NCBI GenBank assembly: GCA_023146255.1
Contig: JAGLCJ010000014.1
Location: 1 to 64,000, forward strand
Source: Alcanivoracaceae bacterium
GTDB taxonomy: Bacteria > Pseudomonadota > Gammaproteobacteria > Pseudomonadales > Alcanivoracaceae
DNA length: 64,000 nt
Direction: 5' to 3'
Under the pieces are notes generated by a model that was not told the DNA's origin, did no database searches, and worked only from the letters and a program-made list of their open reading frames with translations. Positions 52,172-61,883 of this stretch are shown piece after piece; within the stretch, counting starts at the first letter, position 1; every line of letters starts with the position of its first letter. The position numbers and the translations under genes are program-made.

Positions 52172-54277
52172 ATGGTCCACAGAAAAGACGACAGTGATAG
52201 CCGCTATCGCCTGATGGTCGAATTGGCCAACGAGGGCATCTGGGCCATTGATGCGGCATCCGTCACGACCTTCGTCAACCCGAAGATGGCCGCCATGCTC
52301 GGCTACGAAGCCGACGAGATGATCGGCCGGCCGATGATGGATTTTGTTTTCCCGGAAGAACAGCACTACGCCAGCAGCAACGTCGAACGCCGCCAGCTGG
52401 GCATTGCCGAGCAGCATGATTTTCGCCTGCGCCGGAAGAACAATCGCGCCCTGTTCGTCACCATGGGCACCAGCCCGATCTTTGATGACGATGGCAAATA
52501 TGCCGGCGCACTGGCCGTCGTCACGGATATTTCCCAGCGCATTCGTATCGAGGCACGCGAGGCAGCGCGTGCCGAAGCACTGTTGCTGCTGGCGCGTAAT
52601 GCTCCACTGGCTAATGTTCTTGAGGTCATCGTTCGCGGTGTCGAGGCGCAGCATGAGCAAGCTATCTGCAGCATTCTCTTGCTTGACGAGACCGGCACCA
52701 AAGTACAATTAGGCGCCGCCCCGAATCTGCCGGACTTCTATAACGAAGCAATTCACAACGCCCCGATCGGCCCGAGCGCCGGCTCCTGCGGCACTGCTGC
52801 ATTTCGTGGCGAACGAGTGATTGTCGAAGATATTGCCCGTGATCCGTTGTGGGAGGACTACCGCGATCTGGCCGCCAGCGCTGGCCTCGGATCGTGCTGG
52901 TCGGAGCCGATCAAGTCCGCCGACAGCAGGGTGCTGGGCACCTTCGCCATCTATCACCACACACCGCACAGCCCGAACGCAGAAGATATTGAAACCATCA
53001 CTACTGTTGCCAGTCTCGCAGCAGTTGCCATCGAACGCGACAATGACCAGCGCAACCTGCTGGCACTGAATGCCGGACTGGAGAAGGAAGTAGAGCGTCG
53101 TACACTCGAACTGATTCAGGCAAAAGAAGATGCAGAATCAGCCAGTCAGGCGAAAAGCGAATTTGTTTCCAATATGAGTCACGAGATCCGCACACCGATG
53201 CACAGTATCATCGGCCTGACTCATCTCGTGCTGGGTACCACGCTGAACCAGGAACAGCTCAACTACATGGAGAAGATAGATCAGGCCGCGCAGCATCTGC
53301 TTGGCATTATTGATCACATTCTCGATTTTTCCCGGATTGAGGCCGGCAAGGTTGAGCTGGACAATATTGATTTCTCGCTGGCCATGGTGATCGACAGCGT
53401 TATCAGCCAGCTCACCGACACAGCCATCCGCAAAGGGCTTGGCCTGACATCCAGACTCGACGAACGCATCCCCGGGGCACTACGCGGCGACCCGCTACGT
53501 CTGGAGCAGGTACTGATCAATCTGGTTGGCAATGCGATCAAGTTCAGCAGCCGCGGAACAGTACAAATAAATATTCGACTACTGTCATCTGCCAGTGATG
53601 GCTGTGTGCTGCATTTCGATGTCAGCGACCAGGGAATCGGCATGACGTCGGCGCAGATTGAGCGGCTGTTTAACCCGTTCCAGCAGGCTGATACTTCCAC
53701 CACCCGACAATATGGTGGCACCGGACTGGGATTGGCGATCAGCAAAAAGCTGATTGAACTGTGTGGCGGCGAGATCAGCGTAACCAGCCGGCCGGGACAA
53801 GGGTCGTCTTTTCGCTTCACCCTGCCACTGGCCCACTCAAGCGGGCAGATTGCCGACGTCCGCATGGAGACACCGGATACTGATGCGCTAAAGGGAATGC
53901 GAATCCTGTTGGTGGAAGACAATCCGGTCAACCAGTTGGTGACCAGAAAGATTCTCGAGATCGCCGGAGTCCAGGTCGCCGTCGCCGGCAATGGTGAGAT
54001 TGCACTTGAGCACCTCAAAGCTGAACCGGCAGATTGCGTATTAATGGACTTGCAGATGCCGGTTCTTGACGGCTTTGAAACCACGCGAAGAATCAGACAG
54101 GACCCCGCATTGGCATCGCTTATGGTGATTGCCATGACCGCCAATGCTGCAAGCGAGGATCGCCGGCGCTGCCTCGAAGCCGGCATGAATGATTTTATTA
54201 CCAAACCCATCCGGCCGCGGGCGCTTTACGACGCACTGATCGCCATCCGGGAGAAACTTTCCCGCCATACGGATTAA
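52172..54277 (+). CDS. Cytoplasmic hybrid histidine kinase (PAS-GAF-HisKA-HATPase-REC)
   Basis: 701 residues, no membrane segment. Order: PAS (10-125), GAF (135-290, with a GPSAGSCGTAAFRGERVIVEDI pocket), coiled coil, HisKA with His337 in SNMSHEIRTP, HATPase with N-box NLVGNAIKFSS and G-boxes DQGIGM and GGTGLGLAI, and a REC domain with the phospho-acceptor Asp626 (VLMDLQMPVLDG). No Hpt or output domain is attached, so phosphate must go to a separate protein. Input is likely a soluble ligand or redox cue. It is 35 bases from ptsP and alone. Confidence 0.92.
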   Translation: MVHRKDDSDSRYRLMVELANEGIWAIDAASVTTFVNPKMAAMLGYEADEMIGRPMMDFVFPEEQHYASSNVERRQLGIAEQHDFRLRRKNNRALFVTMGTSPIFDDDGKYAGALAVVTDISQRIRIEAREAARAEALLLLARNAPLANVLEVIVRGVEAQHEQAICSILLLDETGTKVQLGAAPNLPDFYNEAIHNAPIGPSAGSCGTAAFRGERVIVEDIARDPLWEDYRDLAASAGLGSCWSEPIKSADSRVLGTFAIYHHTPHSPNAEDIETITTVASLAAVAIERDNDQRNLLALNAGLEKEVERRTLELIQAKEDAESASQAKSEFVSNMSHEIRTPMHSIIGLTHLVLGTTLNQEQLNYMEKIDQAAQHLLGIIDHILDFSRIEAGKVELDNIDFSLAMVIDSVISQLTDTAIRKGLGLTSRLDERIPGALRGDPLRLEQVLINLVGNAIKFSSRGTVQINIRLLSSASDGCVLHFDVSDQGIGMTSAQIERLFNPFQQADTSTTRQYGGTGLGLAISKKLIELCGGEISVTSRPGQGSSFRFTLPLAHSSGQIADVRMETPDTDALKGMRILLVEDNPVNQLVTRKILEIAGVQVAVAGNGEIALEHLKAEPADCVLMDLQMPVLDGFETTRRIRQDPALASLMVIAMTANAASEDRRRCLEAGMNDFITKPIRPRALYDALIAIREKLSRHTD

Positions 54278-54485
54278 ATCCGAAGCCTGACCCGCCCCTG
54301 CTTTTTTCCCCTGAAAACTCAGTCTTATGCCTGATCCGAAAAGGATGCTGCGGGCCAGTTTGTGATGACCTTCATAAAACTCGAGATTCATTTCCCGCGT
54401 TCAGAACCTTCCTGGCAAATCGTCAGTCCACCGATTACCCCGTTCAGCGGGAACAGTGTTTTGCCTTTTATACAGGAGTCAGGCC

Positions 54486-55463
54486 ATGAAACTTTTACCG
54501 CTTAACCACAGCTCCAGACCCTTGCGCGCTCACTTGCCCGCCGCGCTCGCTTGCGCCGGCAGCATCCTGCTGGCCGCCTGTGGCGGCAGTAATTCACCAT
54601 CCACTGGCATTGCTTCCGTGGATATCACCGATGCGCCGGCAGATGATGTCACTCAGGTGCACCTGACTGTACACCGCATTTCCCTTAAACCGCAGTCAGG
54701 CCCGGCATTTGATTACATCCCCGACGAGCCGATCGTGATTGAAAACCTGCTCGAGCTGCAGGGCACCAACGCAGCGCCGCTGCTGCCGGATACGGAAGTA
54801 CGCGCGGGACAGTACAACTGGATTCGCCTCTATGTCAGCGGCGGTTTCCCGGATTCCTATGTGGTCACCGATGAAGGCGGCAGTGTTGACCTGTTTATTC
54901 CCGGCCAGCAGAGCATGCCTTCTGACGATAATCGCTTCCTGCAGCTGGTGAGCGGCTTCGTCGTTCCGGCTGGTGGCAATGCGGATTTCACCCTTGATGT
55001 GGATCTGCGCCGGGCGCTGACAAAGCCGAATGGCAGCGAGCACTATCTGCTGCGGCCAGCACTGCGCATCACCGATAATACCGAAACCGGCTCACTGTCC
55101 GGCAGCGTCGATGCCGCACTGCTCGCGGATGCAAGCTGCAGCAATGATCTGGCCAGCGACAGCGGCAACGCCGTTTATCTGTTCAGCAATAGCGATGCCG
55201 TTACCGGCGATGTTCATGTCGATGAAAACGGCATGCCGATTGGTGACACCAATCCGCTGACCACTGCCAATGTCACGCTGGACACCGACTCCGGCCAGTA
55301 CCTCTACAGCATCGGCTTTGTGCCGGCTGGCGACTACACCGTTGCATTGACATGCCAGTCGCTGGATGACATGCCGGATCAGGATGATGACATCGCCTTC
55401 CTGCAAACGCAGAACGCTGCGGTGATGGCAGAGCAGAACACGGAAGTGAATTTCAATCAGTAA
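54486..55463 (+). CDS. DUF4382 lipoprotein
   Basis: 325 residues from the ATG at 54486 (AGGAG 7 bases upstream). The lipobox is LLAAC followed by GGS, at about residue 32 after an unusually long N-region. The DUF4382 opening VDITDAPADDVTQVHLTVHRISL is clear, with a second immunoglobulin-like part after residue 200 (SLSGSVDAALL...). It is likely a surface or periplasmic lipoprotein. Very acidic. The role of the family is unknown. Confidence 0.85.
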   Translation: MKLLPLNHSSRPLRAHLPAALACAGSILLAACGGSNSPSTGIASVDITDAPADDVTQVHLTVHRISLKPQSGPAFDYIPDEPIVIENLLELQGTNAAPLLPDTEVRAGQYNWIRLYVSGGFPDSYVVTDEGGSVDLFIPGQQSMPSDDNRFLQLVSGFVVPAGGNADFTLDVDLRRALTKPNGSEHYLLRPALRITDNTETGSLSGSVDAALLADASCSNDLASDSGNAVYLFSNSDAVTGDVHVDENGMPIGDTNPLTTANVTLDTDSGQYLYSIGFVPAGDYTVALTCQSLDDMPDQDDDIAFLQTQNAAVMAEQNTEVNFNQ

Positions 55464-55470
55464 GATGATC

Positions 55471-55501
55471 GCGCTGGAGCGGCCCAAGGCCGCTCCAGCG
55501 C
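55471..55501. terminator. Strong hairpin terminator between convergent lipoprotein genes
   Basis: A 14-bp perfect GC-rich stem (55471-55484 with 55488-55501) and a 3-base loop CAA, lying 8 bases after the DUF4382 stop and 5 bases before the end of the convergent SHOCT gene. The T-run is short (TGTTTC). Confidence 0.8.
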
Positions 55502-55505
55502 TGTT

Positions 55506-56096
55506 TCAGATTTCCTGCAGAAGGGCAGCCTTCTTTTCCTCATACTCCGCATCTGTCAGCACGCCCCGTTCATGCAGAGCCTTGATTTCCAGAAGTCGCT
55601 CCGCAGGCGTCCTTTCCATCGGCTGCTGAAGTTGTGCCTGCTCACGAGCGATAGCTGCTTCTGCCTCGGCCTGAAGTTGAGCCTGATACTCCGGCGTCAT
55701 AACCAGATTACCGATAGTCGACTCTGGCAGTTTCCACATTGCGCCTGTTGCCGGGTCCACGAAAAGAATACCGATCAGCCCGCCAAAGATAATATTTCCG
55801 AAGTACCAGCCATCAAGCGTGGCGTCAAACGACTGACTCGATGATACGTAGCCCTCTTTCTCGAAGTCGATGCGGTACTTTGCCTTGCTGAAGAATCCAT
55901 TACCGGCATGAAGAGTCACTTGTAGTGGTGCCACCCCGCTATGAACCTGCTGGCCCCGACGATTCTTGATAATGACCGTCGTGTCAGGCGTATCGCTCTG
56001 AATGCTGACCGGATACTTGGAGTCACTGACGATACTGGCACAGCCAGACAGGGCCACGATGCTCGCGAGCACGGTGGCAGATAGAGGATTTCGCAT
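55506..56096 (-). CDS. Lipoprotein with C-terminal SHOCT domain
   Basis: 196 residues from the ATG at 56096. Lipobox VALSGC places the Cys at residue 19. The middle part (SIQSDTPDTTVIIKNRRGQQVHSG) is a PEGA-like beta domain followed by one hydrophobic hairpin. The last ~30 residues (LLEIKALHERGVLTDAEYEEKKAALL) are a textbook SHOCT motif. A poly-C run (eight C) lies 40 bases upstream. Function unknown; SHOCT domains mediate oligomerisation. Confidence 0.85.
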   Translation of the reverse strand: MRNPLSATVLASIVALSGCASIVSDSKYPVSIQSDTPDTTVIIKNRRGQQVHSGVAPLQVTLHAGNGFFSKAKYRIDFEKEGYVSSSQSFDATLDGWYFGNIIFGGLIGILFVDPATGAMWKLPESTIGNLVMTPEYQAQLQAEAEAAIAREQAQLQQPMERTPAERLLEIKALHERGVLTDAEYEEKKAALLQEI

Positions 56097-56188
56097 CCTT
56101 AATATCCCTTGGTATATGAATTGAGACTTGCAGCCCCCCCCGGGCAACCGCAAGCGGCGGAATGATACCTTGAAAATATCAGCATTCC

Positions 56189-56206
56189 TGTAAGCAATAT
56201 CTTACA
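56189..56206. promoter_or_regulatory. Small inverted repeat between the SHOCT and SLC13 genes
   Basis: TGTAAG-caatat-CTTACA, 6-bp arms with a 6-base centre, upstream of the SHOCT lipoprotein start and 30 bases after the SLC13 stop. It could be an operator or a weak terminator; I cannot tell which. Confidence 0.3.
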
Positions 56207-56236
56207 TTCAGGGGGCAAGGCATCATCAGCCGGATA

Positions 56237-58012
56237 TCAGCCCTGCAGTGGCCAGAACAACAGAATTGCCACAATGGTCGCCGCACCCACCACCAGATTC
56301 ATCGGCACCCCGATGCGCAGGAAGTCGCTGAAGCGATAGCCGCCGGGACCATACACCATCAGGTTGGTCTGATATCCAAGCGGCGTGGCAAAGCTTGCCG
56401 AGGCCGCCATCATTACCGCCAGCACAAATGGCGCTTCATTCAGGCCCAGCGCAGAGGTAATGGCGAGCACAATCGGCAGCATGATCACTGCCGCCGCATT
56501 GTTGGTGATAGTTTCTGTCAACAGTGACACCGTGATATAGGTCAGCACCAGCAGCAGGACCGGATTGGTTCCGGCAACACCAAGAATCGCCTCGCCGAGG
56601 TAAAGCGCGGCGCCGGTTTTCTGCAACGCCACACCAATAGCGAAGCTTGCAGCGATAGTAATAATGACGGTCAAGTCGAGGCTGCGCTTGGCTTCCGCGA
56701 CACTGACACAGCGGCTGAGAATCATAGCGCCGGCACCAAGCAGTGCTGCGTTAAGCATGCTGGTGACGCCGAATGCTGCCAGCACCACCAGCACCGCCAG
56801 AATGCCCCAGGACAGGAAGGCACGACTGTGGTCCGGCCTCTCTTCATCCAGCTCGCTGATCAGCAGAAAATCACGCGAGTATTTTTGTCGACTGACAAAG
56901 GCCGGACGCGCTTCCAGCAGCAATACATCACCGGGCTGCAGAATGATCGAGCTCAGCCTGCCCTTGATGTGCTCACCGTTACGCGCCACCGCCAGCACCA
57001 CCGCACCGTAGCGATCGCGGAAGCGTGCATCCTTGATGGTTTTACCGACGCCCTCACAGCCCGGTGCCACCACTGCTTCAACCAGTTTTCTCTCCGGCAC
57101 GTTGCGTTCAATGACCGGTTCCCGACCGACCGACGGCACCAGTCCGTTAATCCGCAGCACATCGATAATGGCATCGGTTTCGCCAACGAAAACCAGTCTG
57201 TCGCCGCCCTGCAGGGTGTCATCCGGAGACACGGCGGTCAGTACGCTGCCGTGGCGTTCTATCTCGGCAAGATAGATCCGCTGCAGGTGACGCAAGCCGG
57301 CGTCGACAATGGATTTGCCTACCAACGGCCCGTCATGGGCCACCGCCACTTCAAAGGTAAAGCTGCGCATGTCGGCAAAGGTTTCGTCCGGACTGCGACG
57401 CGTTGGCAGCAAAGCCGGCCCGGCCAGCAGTAAAAATGTGATCCCGGAAATCGCCGCCACCATACCGACAGCAGTGATATCAAAAAGTCCGAACCCGGCA
57501 TGGCCGGTCAGCGTCTGGTACTGGCCGTTCACGACCAGATTGGTGCTGGTGCCGATCAGCGTCAGGGTGCCGCCCAGAATCGAGGCATAGCTGAGCGGAA
57601 TCATCAGCGTTGAAGCCGGAATACCAAGCTGTTTGGCCCAGCGGGTCACCGCCGGAATCATGGTGGCCACCACCGGGGTGTTGTTCAGGAATCCGGACAG
57701 CGCCATGACCGGAGCCGCAAGCCGCACCATGGCACGACGCTCACCCTTTGGCCGACCAAGAATACGGTTAACCACCAGATCGACACCGCCGGAAGCCCGG
57801 ATACCGGCGGCCACCACAAACATGGCCGCCACGGTAATCAGGCCGCTGTTGGCAAAGCCTGACAATGCCTCCTCCGGCTGGAGAATGCCGCTCAGGCTGA
57901 GCAACAGCAGCGCCCCCATCAGCACCAGATCCGGGCCGAGGCGAGACGAACTCACCAGAGTCACGAACACGCTCGCGGTAATCAGCAGCGTCAGCCAGCC
58001 TTGCCAGTCCAT
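56237..58012 (-). CDS. SLC13/DASS-family permease with two TrkA-C domains
   Basis: 591 residues. Membrane helices flank a central cytoplasmic insert (about 205-385) with two RCK_C/TrkA-C units (VAVAHDGPLVGKSIVDAGLRHLQRIYLAEIERHG and VEAVVAPGCEGVGKTIKDARFRDRYGAVVLAVARNGE). NNTPVVATMIPAV and TETITNNAAAVIMLPI are the paired SNT-like motifs of the family. Members move sulfate, dicarboxylates or other anions with sodium. Substrate unknown. Confidence 0.9.
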   Translation of the reverse strand: MDWQGWLTLLITASVFVTLVSSSRLGPDLVLMGALLLLSLSGILQPEEALSGFANSGLITVAAMFVVAAGIRASGGVDLVVNRILGRPKGERRAMVRLAAPVMALSGFLNNTPVVATMIPAVTRWAKQLGIPASTLMIPLSYASILGGTLTLIGTSTNLVVNGQYQTLTGHAGFGLFDITAVGMVAAISGITFLLLAGPALLPTRRSPDETFADMRSFTFEVAVAHDGPLVGKSIVDAGLRHLQRIYLAEIERHGSVLTAVSPDDTLQGGDRLVFVGETDAIIDVLRINGLVPSVGREPVIERNVPERKLVEAVVAPGCEGVGKTIKDARFRDRYGAVVLAVARNGEHIKGRLSSIILQPGDVLLLEARPAFVSRQKYSRDFLLISELDEERPDHSRAFLSWGILAVLVVLAAFGVTSMLNAALLGAGAMILSRCVSVAEAKRSLDLTVIITIAASFAIGVALQKTGAALYLGEAILGVAGTNPVLLLVLTYITVSLLTETITNNAAAVIMLPIVLAITSALGLNEAPFVLAVMMAASASFATPLGYQTNLMVYGPGGYRFSDFLRIGVPMNLVVGAATIVAILLFWPLQG

Positions 58013-58114
58013 CGGTATGGTCCCGGGTATACGAGGAGCGCCCAGTGTACGGATCGGGCGCCGAACCAGAAATAATAAAAACGCAGAAGTTTATGCGATT
58101 TCGCTCTTACAACA

Positions 58115-58864
58115 TCAGTCACCGAGCCGCAGAGGCTCGCCGGCACGGGCGCCGCCCGGTTGCCAGCGCTGCTCAGCAAAGCTGAACCGGCCATCCGCCC
58201 GCTGGATCACCGCGGTACTGGCGCGAGTCCCGTAGGCGGCGGACTGGATGAAGATCGGCGCCACCAGCCGCTCCAGTTCCAGCCCGACACCAGTGTCCGG
58301 TAACTGGTCGTCGTCTGGCAGCTGGTCATCGGCCAGCACCGGCAACAGCTTGTCGATGGAGACGCCGGCATCGATGGCCTGCTGAAGCAGCGCCCGACCG
58401 CGCCGGGTCTTCGGCCAGTCGGTGTCGAGCTGGCCGTTGCTGAGCGCATGCACACCCGGCTCGACTCGCTGCGGCGCCGCGCCACGGTTACTCATCCAGG
58501 CCAGTTGCTGACCGTCACAAACCAGCAGATTGAAGCCGCCATACTCATTCTGGTCCGCTTCCAGAGTATGCAGATAATCGAGCGGCGCCAGTTCACTCTC
58601 CAGAAAACCCAGCGGCAGCATGCCGCGGGAACGGTTGCCGGGGACCTGATCGGTGATCGGCTCACGGTAATTGGTCACCGCAGCGAAACGCCCTTCCCGG
58701 GTGACACCAAGCCAGGTACCGCCAGCCACCAGGTCCAGTCCGCAGAGCAGATCACCACGCCAGCGCGCCGCCTCTGCAGGACGATGATGGAACTCGTCAC
58801 GGTTGGCCGCGACGATCAATGGATAGTCGGCATGCGCCTGCCAGGCGAACAGCACGATACACAT
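58115..58864 (-). CDS. NRDE/TANGO2-family protein
   Basis: 249 residues. It starts MCIVLFAW, with the N-terminal Cys2 typical of this Ntn-like family, then VAANRDEFHHRPAEAARWW-like spacing with NRDE at residues 21-24, and GGTWLGVTREGRFAAVTNYREP. Human TANGO2 relatives are implicated in heme or lipid handling. The bacterial role is unknown. It is transcribed away from the TauE gene. Confidence 0.9.
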   Translation of the reverse strand: MCIVLFAWQAHADYPLIVAANRDEFHHRPAEAARWRGDLLCGLDLVAGGTWLGVTREGRFAAVTNYREPITDQVPGNRSRGMLPLGFLESELAPLDYLHTLEADQNEYGGFNLLVCDGQQLAWMSNRGAAPQRVEPGVHALSNGQLDTDWPKTRRGRALLQQAIDAGVSIDKLLPVLADDQLPDDDQLPDTGVGLELERLVAPIFIQSAAYGTRASTAVIQRADGRFSFAEQRWQPGGARAGEPLRLGD

Positions 58865-58961
58865 ATATCAAACACCCTCCTCAACCGGATTTCCTTGCCG
58901 GGCAGACCCGGTCGGACTTCTGGGATAGCATACCGGCCGCAGTGTAGCCGAGGTCCAGCCG

Positions 58962-59759
58962 TTGCTCGAACTCCTGATCCAGTTTCTTGCCCTTGGCGTG
59001 GTCGCCGGCCTGCTGGCCGGCGCCCTCGGTCTGGGCGGCGGCGTGGTAATTGTCCCGGCGCTGCTGCTGATGTTCCCGCTGATGGGCTTTCCTGCGGCGA
59101 TCACCGCACAACTGGCGGTGGCCACCTCGCTGGCCACCATTGCCGTGACCTCCACCAGCTCGATCTACGGCCATCACCGACTGGGTGCGATTCGCTGGCC
59201 AGTGGCCTTGCCGATGGCCGCCGGGATTCTCGCCGGCGCCTTCATCGGCGCCTTTGTTGCCAGTGCCCTGCCGAGCGCCATGCTGGCCCGGCTGTTCGGG
59301 GTGTTTGCCATGATCATCGCCGTGCAAATGGCGATCAGCAGCCAGCGCAAGCAGGCTGACGGCGCCGAACGCCTGCCCGGTCGCGCCGGTCTGGCACTGG
59401 CCGGGGCCGTGATTGGCACCCTGTCCGCCATCTTCGGTATCGGTGGCGGCTCAATGACCGTGCCGTTTCTCAGCGCCTGCCGGCTGCGCATGCAGCAAGC
59501 CGTGGCAGTCTCCGCAGTATGCGGTCTGCCGATTGCGCTGGGCGGCGTTACCGGCTTCATTATTGCCGGCTGGCAGCAGCCGGATCTGCCTGACGGCAGC
59601 GTCGGCTTCGTGTATCTGCCGGCGGTGGCAGGTATAGTGCTGACCAGTTTCCCGCTGGCCCGCCTCGGTGCGCGGCTGGCTCACCGGCTGCCGGCCGTGA
59701 CCCTGAAACGGGTCTTCGCCGCTGCCCTGTTTCTGATCGGACTGAATCTGGTGCTATGA
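58962..59759 (+). CDS. TauE/SafE (TSUP) family permease
   Basis: 265 residues from a TTG at 58962 with GAGG 8 bases upstream. Two repeated TSUP halves are visible: GLLAGALGLGGGVVIVPALLL near residue 16 and GTLSAIFGIGGGSMTVPFL near residue 155. About eight helices. The family exports sulfite, sulfoacetate or related anions. It precedes lgt as in Pseudomonas, and the two overlap by ATGA. Confidence 0.9.
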   Translation: MLELLIQFLALGVVAGLLAGALGLGGGVVIVPALLLMFPLMGFPAAITAQLAVATSLATIAVTSTSSIYGHHRLGAIRWPVALPMAAGILAGAFIGAFVASALPSAMLARLFGVFAMIIAVQMAISSQRKQADGAERLPGRAGLALAGAVIGTLSAIFGIGGGSMTVPFLSACRLRMQQAVAVSAVCGLPIALGGVTGFIIAGWQQPDLPDGSVGFVYLPAVAGIVLTSFPLARLGARLAHRLPAVTLKRVFAAALFLIGLNLVL

Positions 59760-60547
59760 CGTTTCCGCAGATTGATCCTGTTGCTTTTTCTCTTGGCCCG
59801 CTTGCCGTGCACTGGTATGGCCTGACCTATCTGTTCGGCTTTGGTGGTGCCTGGTTACTGGCCAGCTGGCGTGCTGGCAAACCCGGCAGCCCGTTCAATC
59901 GCGAACAGGTGGGCGATCTGATTTTTTATGGCGCCGTCGGTGTGATTGTCGGTGGCCGGCTTGGCTATGGCCTGTTCTACGGCCTTGATCAGTGGCTACG
60001 CGACCCGCTCTGGATCGTCAAGCTGCAACAAGGCGGCATGTCATTCCACGGCGGCATGCTCGGCGTGCTGACGGCGTTCTGGTATTTCAAACGCAAAACC
60101 GGCAAGAGCTATTTCACTGTGGCCGATTTTATTGTTCCGATGGTGCCGGTTGGTCTGGCCACCGGCCGCATCGGCAATTTCATCAACGGCGAACTGTGGG
60201 GCAAGCCCACCGATGTGTCCTGGGGCATGGTGTTTCCGGGCGATCCGCTGCAGCTGGTGCGACACCCTTCACAGTTGTACCAGTTTGCGTTTGAAGGCGT
60301 GGCACTGTTCACCCTGCTGTGGGTTTTTTCGCGCAAGCCGCGTCCCGCCGCCGCGGTCACCGGCCTGTTCGGTGTCGGCTATGGCTGCGCCCGCATCGGC
60401 GCCGAATTTTTCCGGGAACCGGATGCCCATATCGGTTACTTGCTCGGCGACTGGCTGACCATGGGCATGCTGTTGAGCCTGCCGATGATCTTTATCGGTG
60501 CCGGCATGATGATCTGGGGCTATCGCCAACAGGGAGCCACCGCATGA
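59756..60547 (+). CDS. lgt: Prolipoprotein diacylglyceryl transferase
   Basis: 263 residues, seven membrane helices. It has GGMSFHGGMLG (His-Gly signature), the family signature GRIGNFINGELWG with the essential Arg, and HPSQLYQFAFEGV. It moves diacylglycerol to the lipobox cysteine of lipoproteins such as those seen elsewhere in the window. It overlaps tauE and thyA by ATGA on each side. Confidence 0.97.
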   Translation: MTFPQIDPVAFSLGPLAVHWYGLTYLFGFGGAWLLASWRAGKPGSPFNREQVGDLIFYGAVGVIVGGRLGYGLFYGLDQWLRDPLWIVKLQQGGMSFHGGMLGVLTAFWYFKRKTGKSYFTVADFIVPMVPVGLATGRIGNFINGELWGKPTDVSWGMVFPGDPLQLVRHPSQLYQFAFEGVALFTLLWVFSRKPRPAAAVTGLFGVGYGCARIGAEFFREPDAHIGYLLGDWLTMGMLLSLPMIFIGAGMMIWGYRQQGATA

Positions 60548-61377
60548 AGCAGTACCTCGACCTGCTCCGCCACGTCCGCGATCACGGCGTGGTCAAGAAT
60601 GATCGCACTGGCACCGGCACCCGCGCCGTGTTCGGTTACCAGATGCGCTTTGACCTAAGCGAAGGCTTTCCGCTGCTGACCACCAAAAAACTGCACCTGA
60701 AATCGATTATTCACGAGCTGCTCTGGTTCCTCACCGGCGAAACCAATATCCGTTACCTGAAAGAAAACGGCGTGTCGATCTGGGATGAGTGGGCCACGGA
60801 AGAAGGCGAACTCGGCCCGGTCTACGGCGAACAATGGCGCAGCTGGAAAACCCATGACGGCCGCGTGGTCGATCAGATCAGCGAGATTCTTGCCGAGATC
60901 AAGCGCAATCCCGATTCACGCCGTCTGGTGGTTTCCGCCTGGAATCCTGCCGTGCTGCCCGACCCGACCCTGAGCCCGGAAAAAAATGCCGAGCTCGGCC
61001 GCCAGGCGCTGCCACCCTGCCACTGTCTGTTCCAGTTTTATGTGGCGGACGGCAAGTTGTCCTGTCAGCTGTATCAGCGCAGTGGTGATATTTTCCTCGG
61101 CGTGCCGTTCAATATTGCGTCCTATGCCCTGCTGACCATGATGATGGCGCAGGTCTGCGGTTTGCAGCCGGGCGATTTTGTTCACACCCTTGGTGACGCC
61201 CATCTGTACAGCAACCATATGGAGCAAACCGAGCTGCAACTATCGCGAGACACCCGCGCGTTGCCGGTGATGAAGATCAATCCATCGGTAAAGGATCTGT
61301 TCGCTTTCCGCTTCGAAGACTTCACCCTCGAAGGCTATGACCCGCACCCGCATATCAAGGCACCGGTGGCGATATGA
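60544..61377 (+). CDS. thyA: Thymidylate synthase
   Basis: 277 residues from the ATG at 60544, overlapping lgt. The catalytic Cys159 lies in ALPPCHCLFQFY; QRSGDIFLGVPFNIASYALL and the C-terminal DPHPHIKAPVAI are complete. Compared with E. coli ThyA (264) it carries about 13 extra residues just before the active site (DPTLSPEKNAELG, 140-152). It makes dTMP from dUMP. The usual Cys in RSCD is Gly here. Confidence 0.97.
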   Translation: MKQYLDLLRHVRDHGVVKNDRTGTGTRAVFGYQMRFDLSEGFPLLTTKKLHLKSIIHELLWFLTGETNIRYLKENGVSIWDEWATEEGELGPVYGEQWRSWKTHDGRVVDQISEILAEIKRNPDSRRLVVSAWNPAVLPDPTLSPEKNAELGRQALPPCHCLFQFYVADGKLSCQLYQRSGDIFLGVPFNIASYALLTMMMAQVCGLQPGDFVHTLGDAHLYSNHMEQTELQLSRDTRALPVMKINPSVKDLFAFRFEDFTLEGYDPHPHIKAPVAI

Positions 61378-61883
61378 AGCTGTCGCTGATCGTTGCCAAA
61401 GCCACCAATGGCTGCATCGGCCGTGACAACAAATTGCCCTGGTACCTGCCCGGTGATCTGAAGTATTTCAAACAGGCGACCTTCGGCAAACCCATCATCA
61501 TGGGGCGGAAAACCTGGGAGTCGCTGAAAGGGCCGCTGCCGGGCCGCGCCAATATCGTTATCAGTCGCCAGCGTGGCTATGTTGCCGAAGGCGCTCGCGT
61601 GGTCGCCAGCCTGGATGAAGCCATCCGTCTCGCCGAAAGCATTGCGGTGATTGATGGCGTCGATGAGGTGGTGGTGATTGGCGGCGCGCAGATTTATGCC
61701 GAGGCGCTGCCGCGCGCTGATGTGCTGTATATCACCGAGGTACATGCGGACGTGGAAGGAGATGCGTTCTTTCCCGAGTACGATGCGTCCGTGTGGCAGG
61801 AAGCCGGCCGTCAGGATTTTTCTGCTGAAGGGCCGAATCCGTACGATTACAGTTTTGTGGTTTTGCAGCGGGCTGCTGTTTAA
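61374..61883 (+). CDS. folA: Dihydrofolate reductase
   Basis: 169 residues. LSLIVAKATNGCIGRDNKLPWYLPGDLKYFK with the LPW and D27 equivalents, GRKTWESL, and VVVIGGAQIYAEAL (NADPH site) are all present. It regenerates tetrahydrofolate used by ThyA, coded directly before it with an ATGA overlap. Confidence 0.97.
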   Translation: MKLSLIVAKATNGCIGRDNKLPWYLPGDLKYFKQATFGKPIIMGRKTWESLKGPLPGRANIVISRQRGYVAEGARVVASLDEAIRLAESIAVIDGVDEVVVIGGAQIYAEALPRADVLYITEVHADVEGDAFFPEYDASVWQEAGRQDFSAEGPNPYDYSFVVLQRAAV

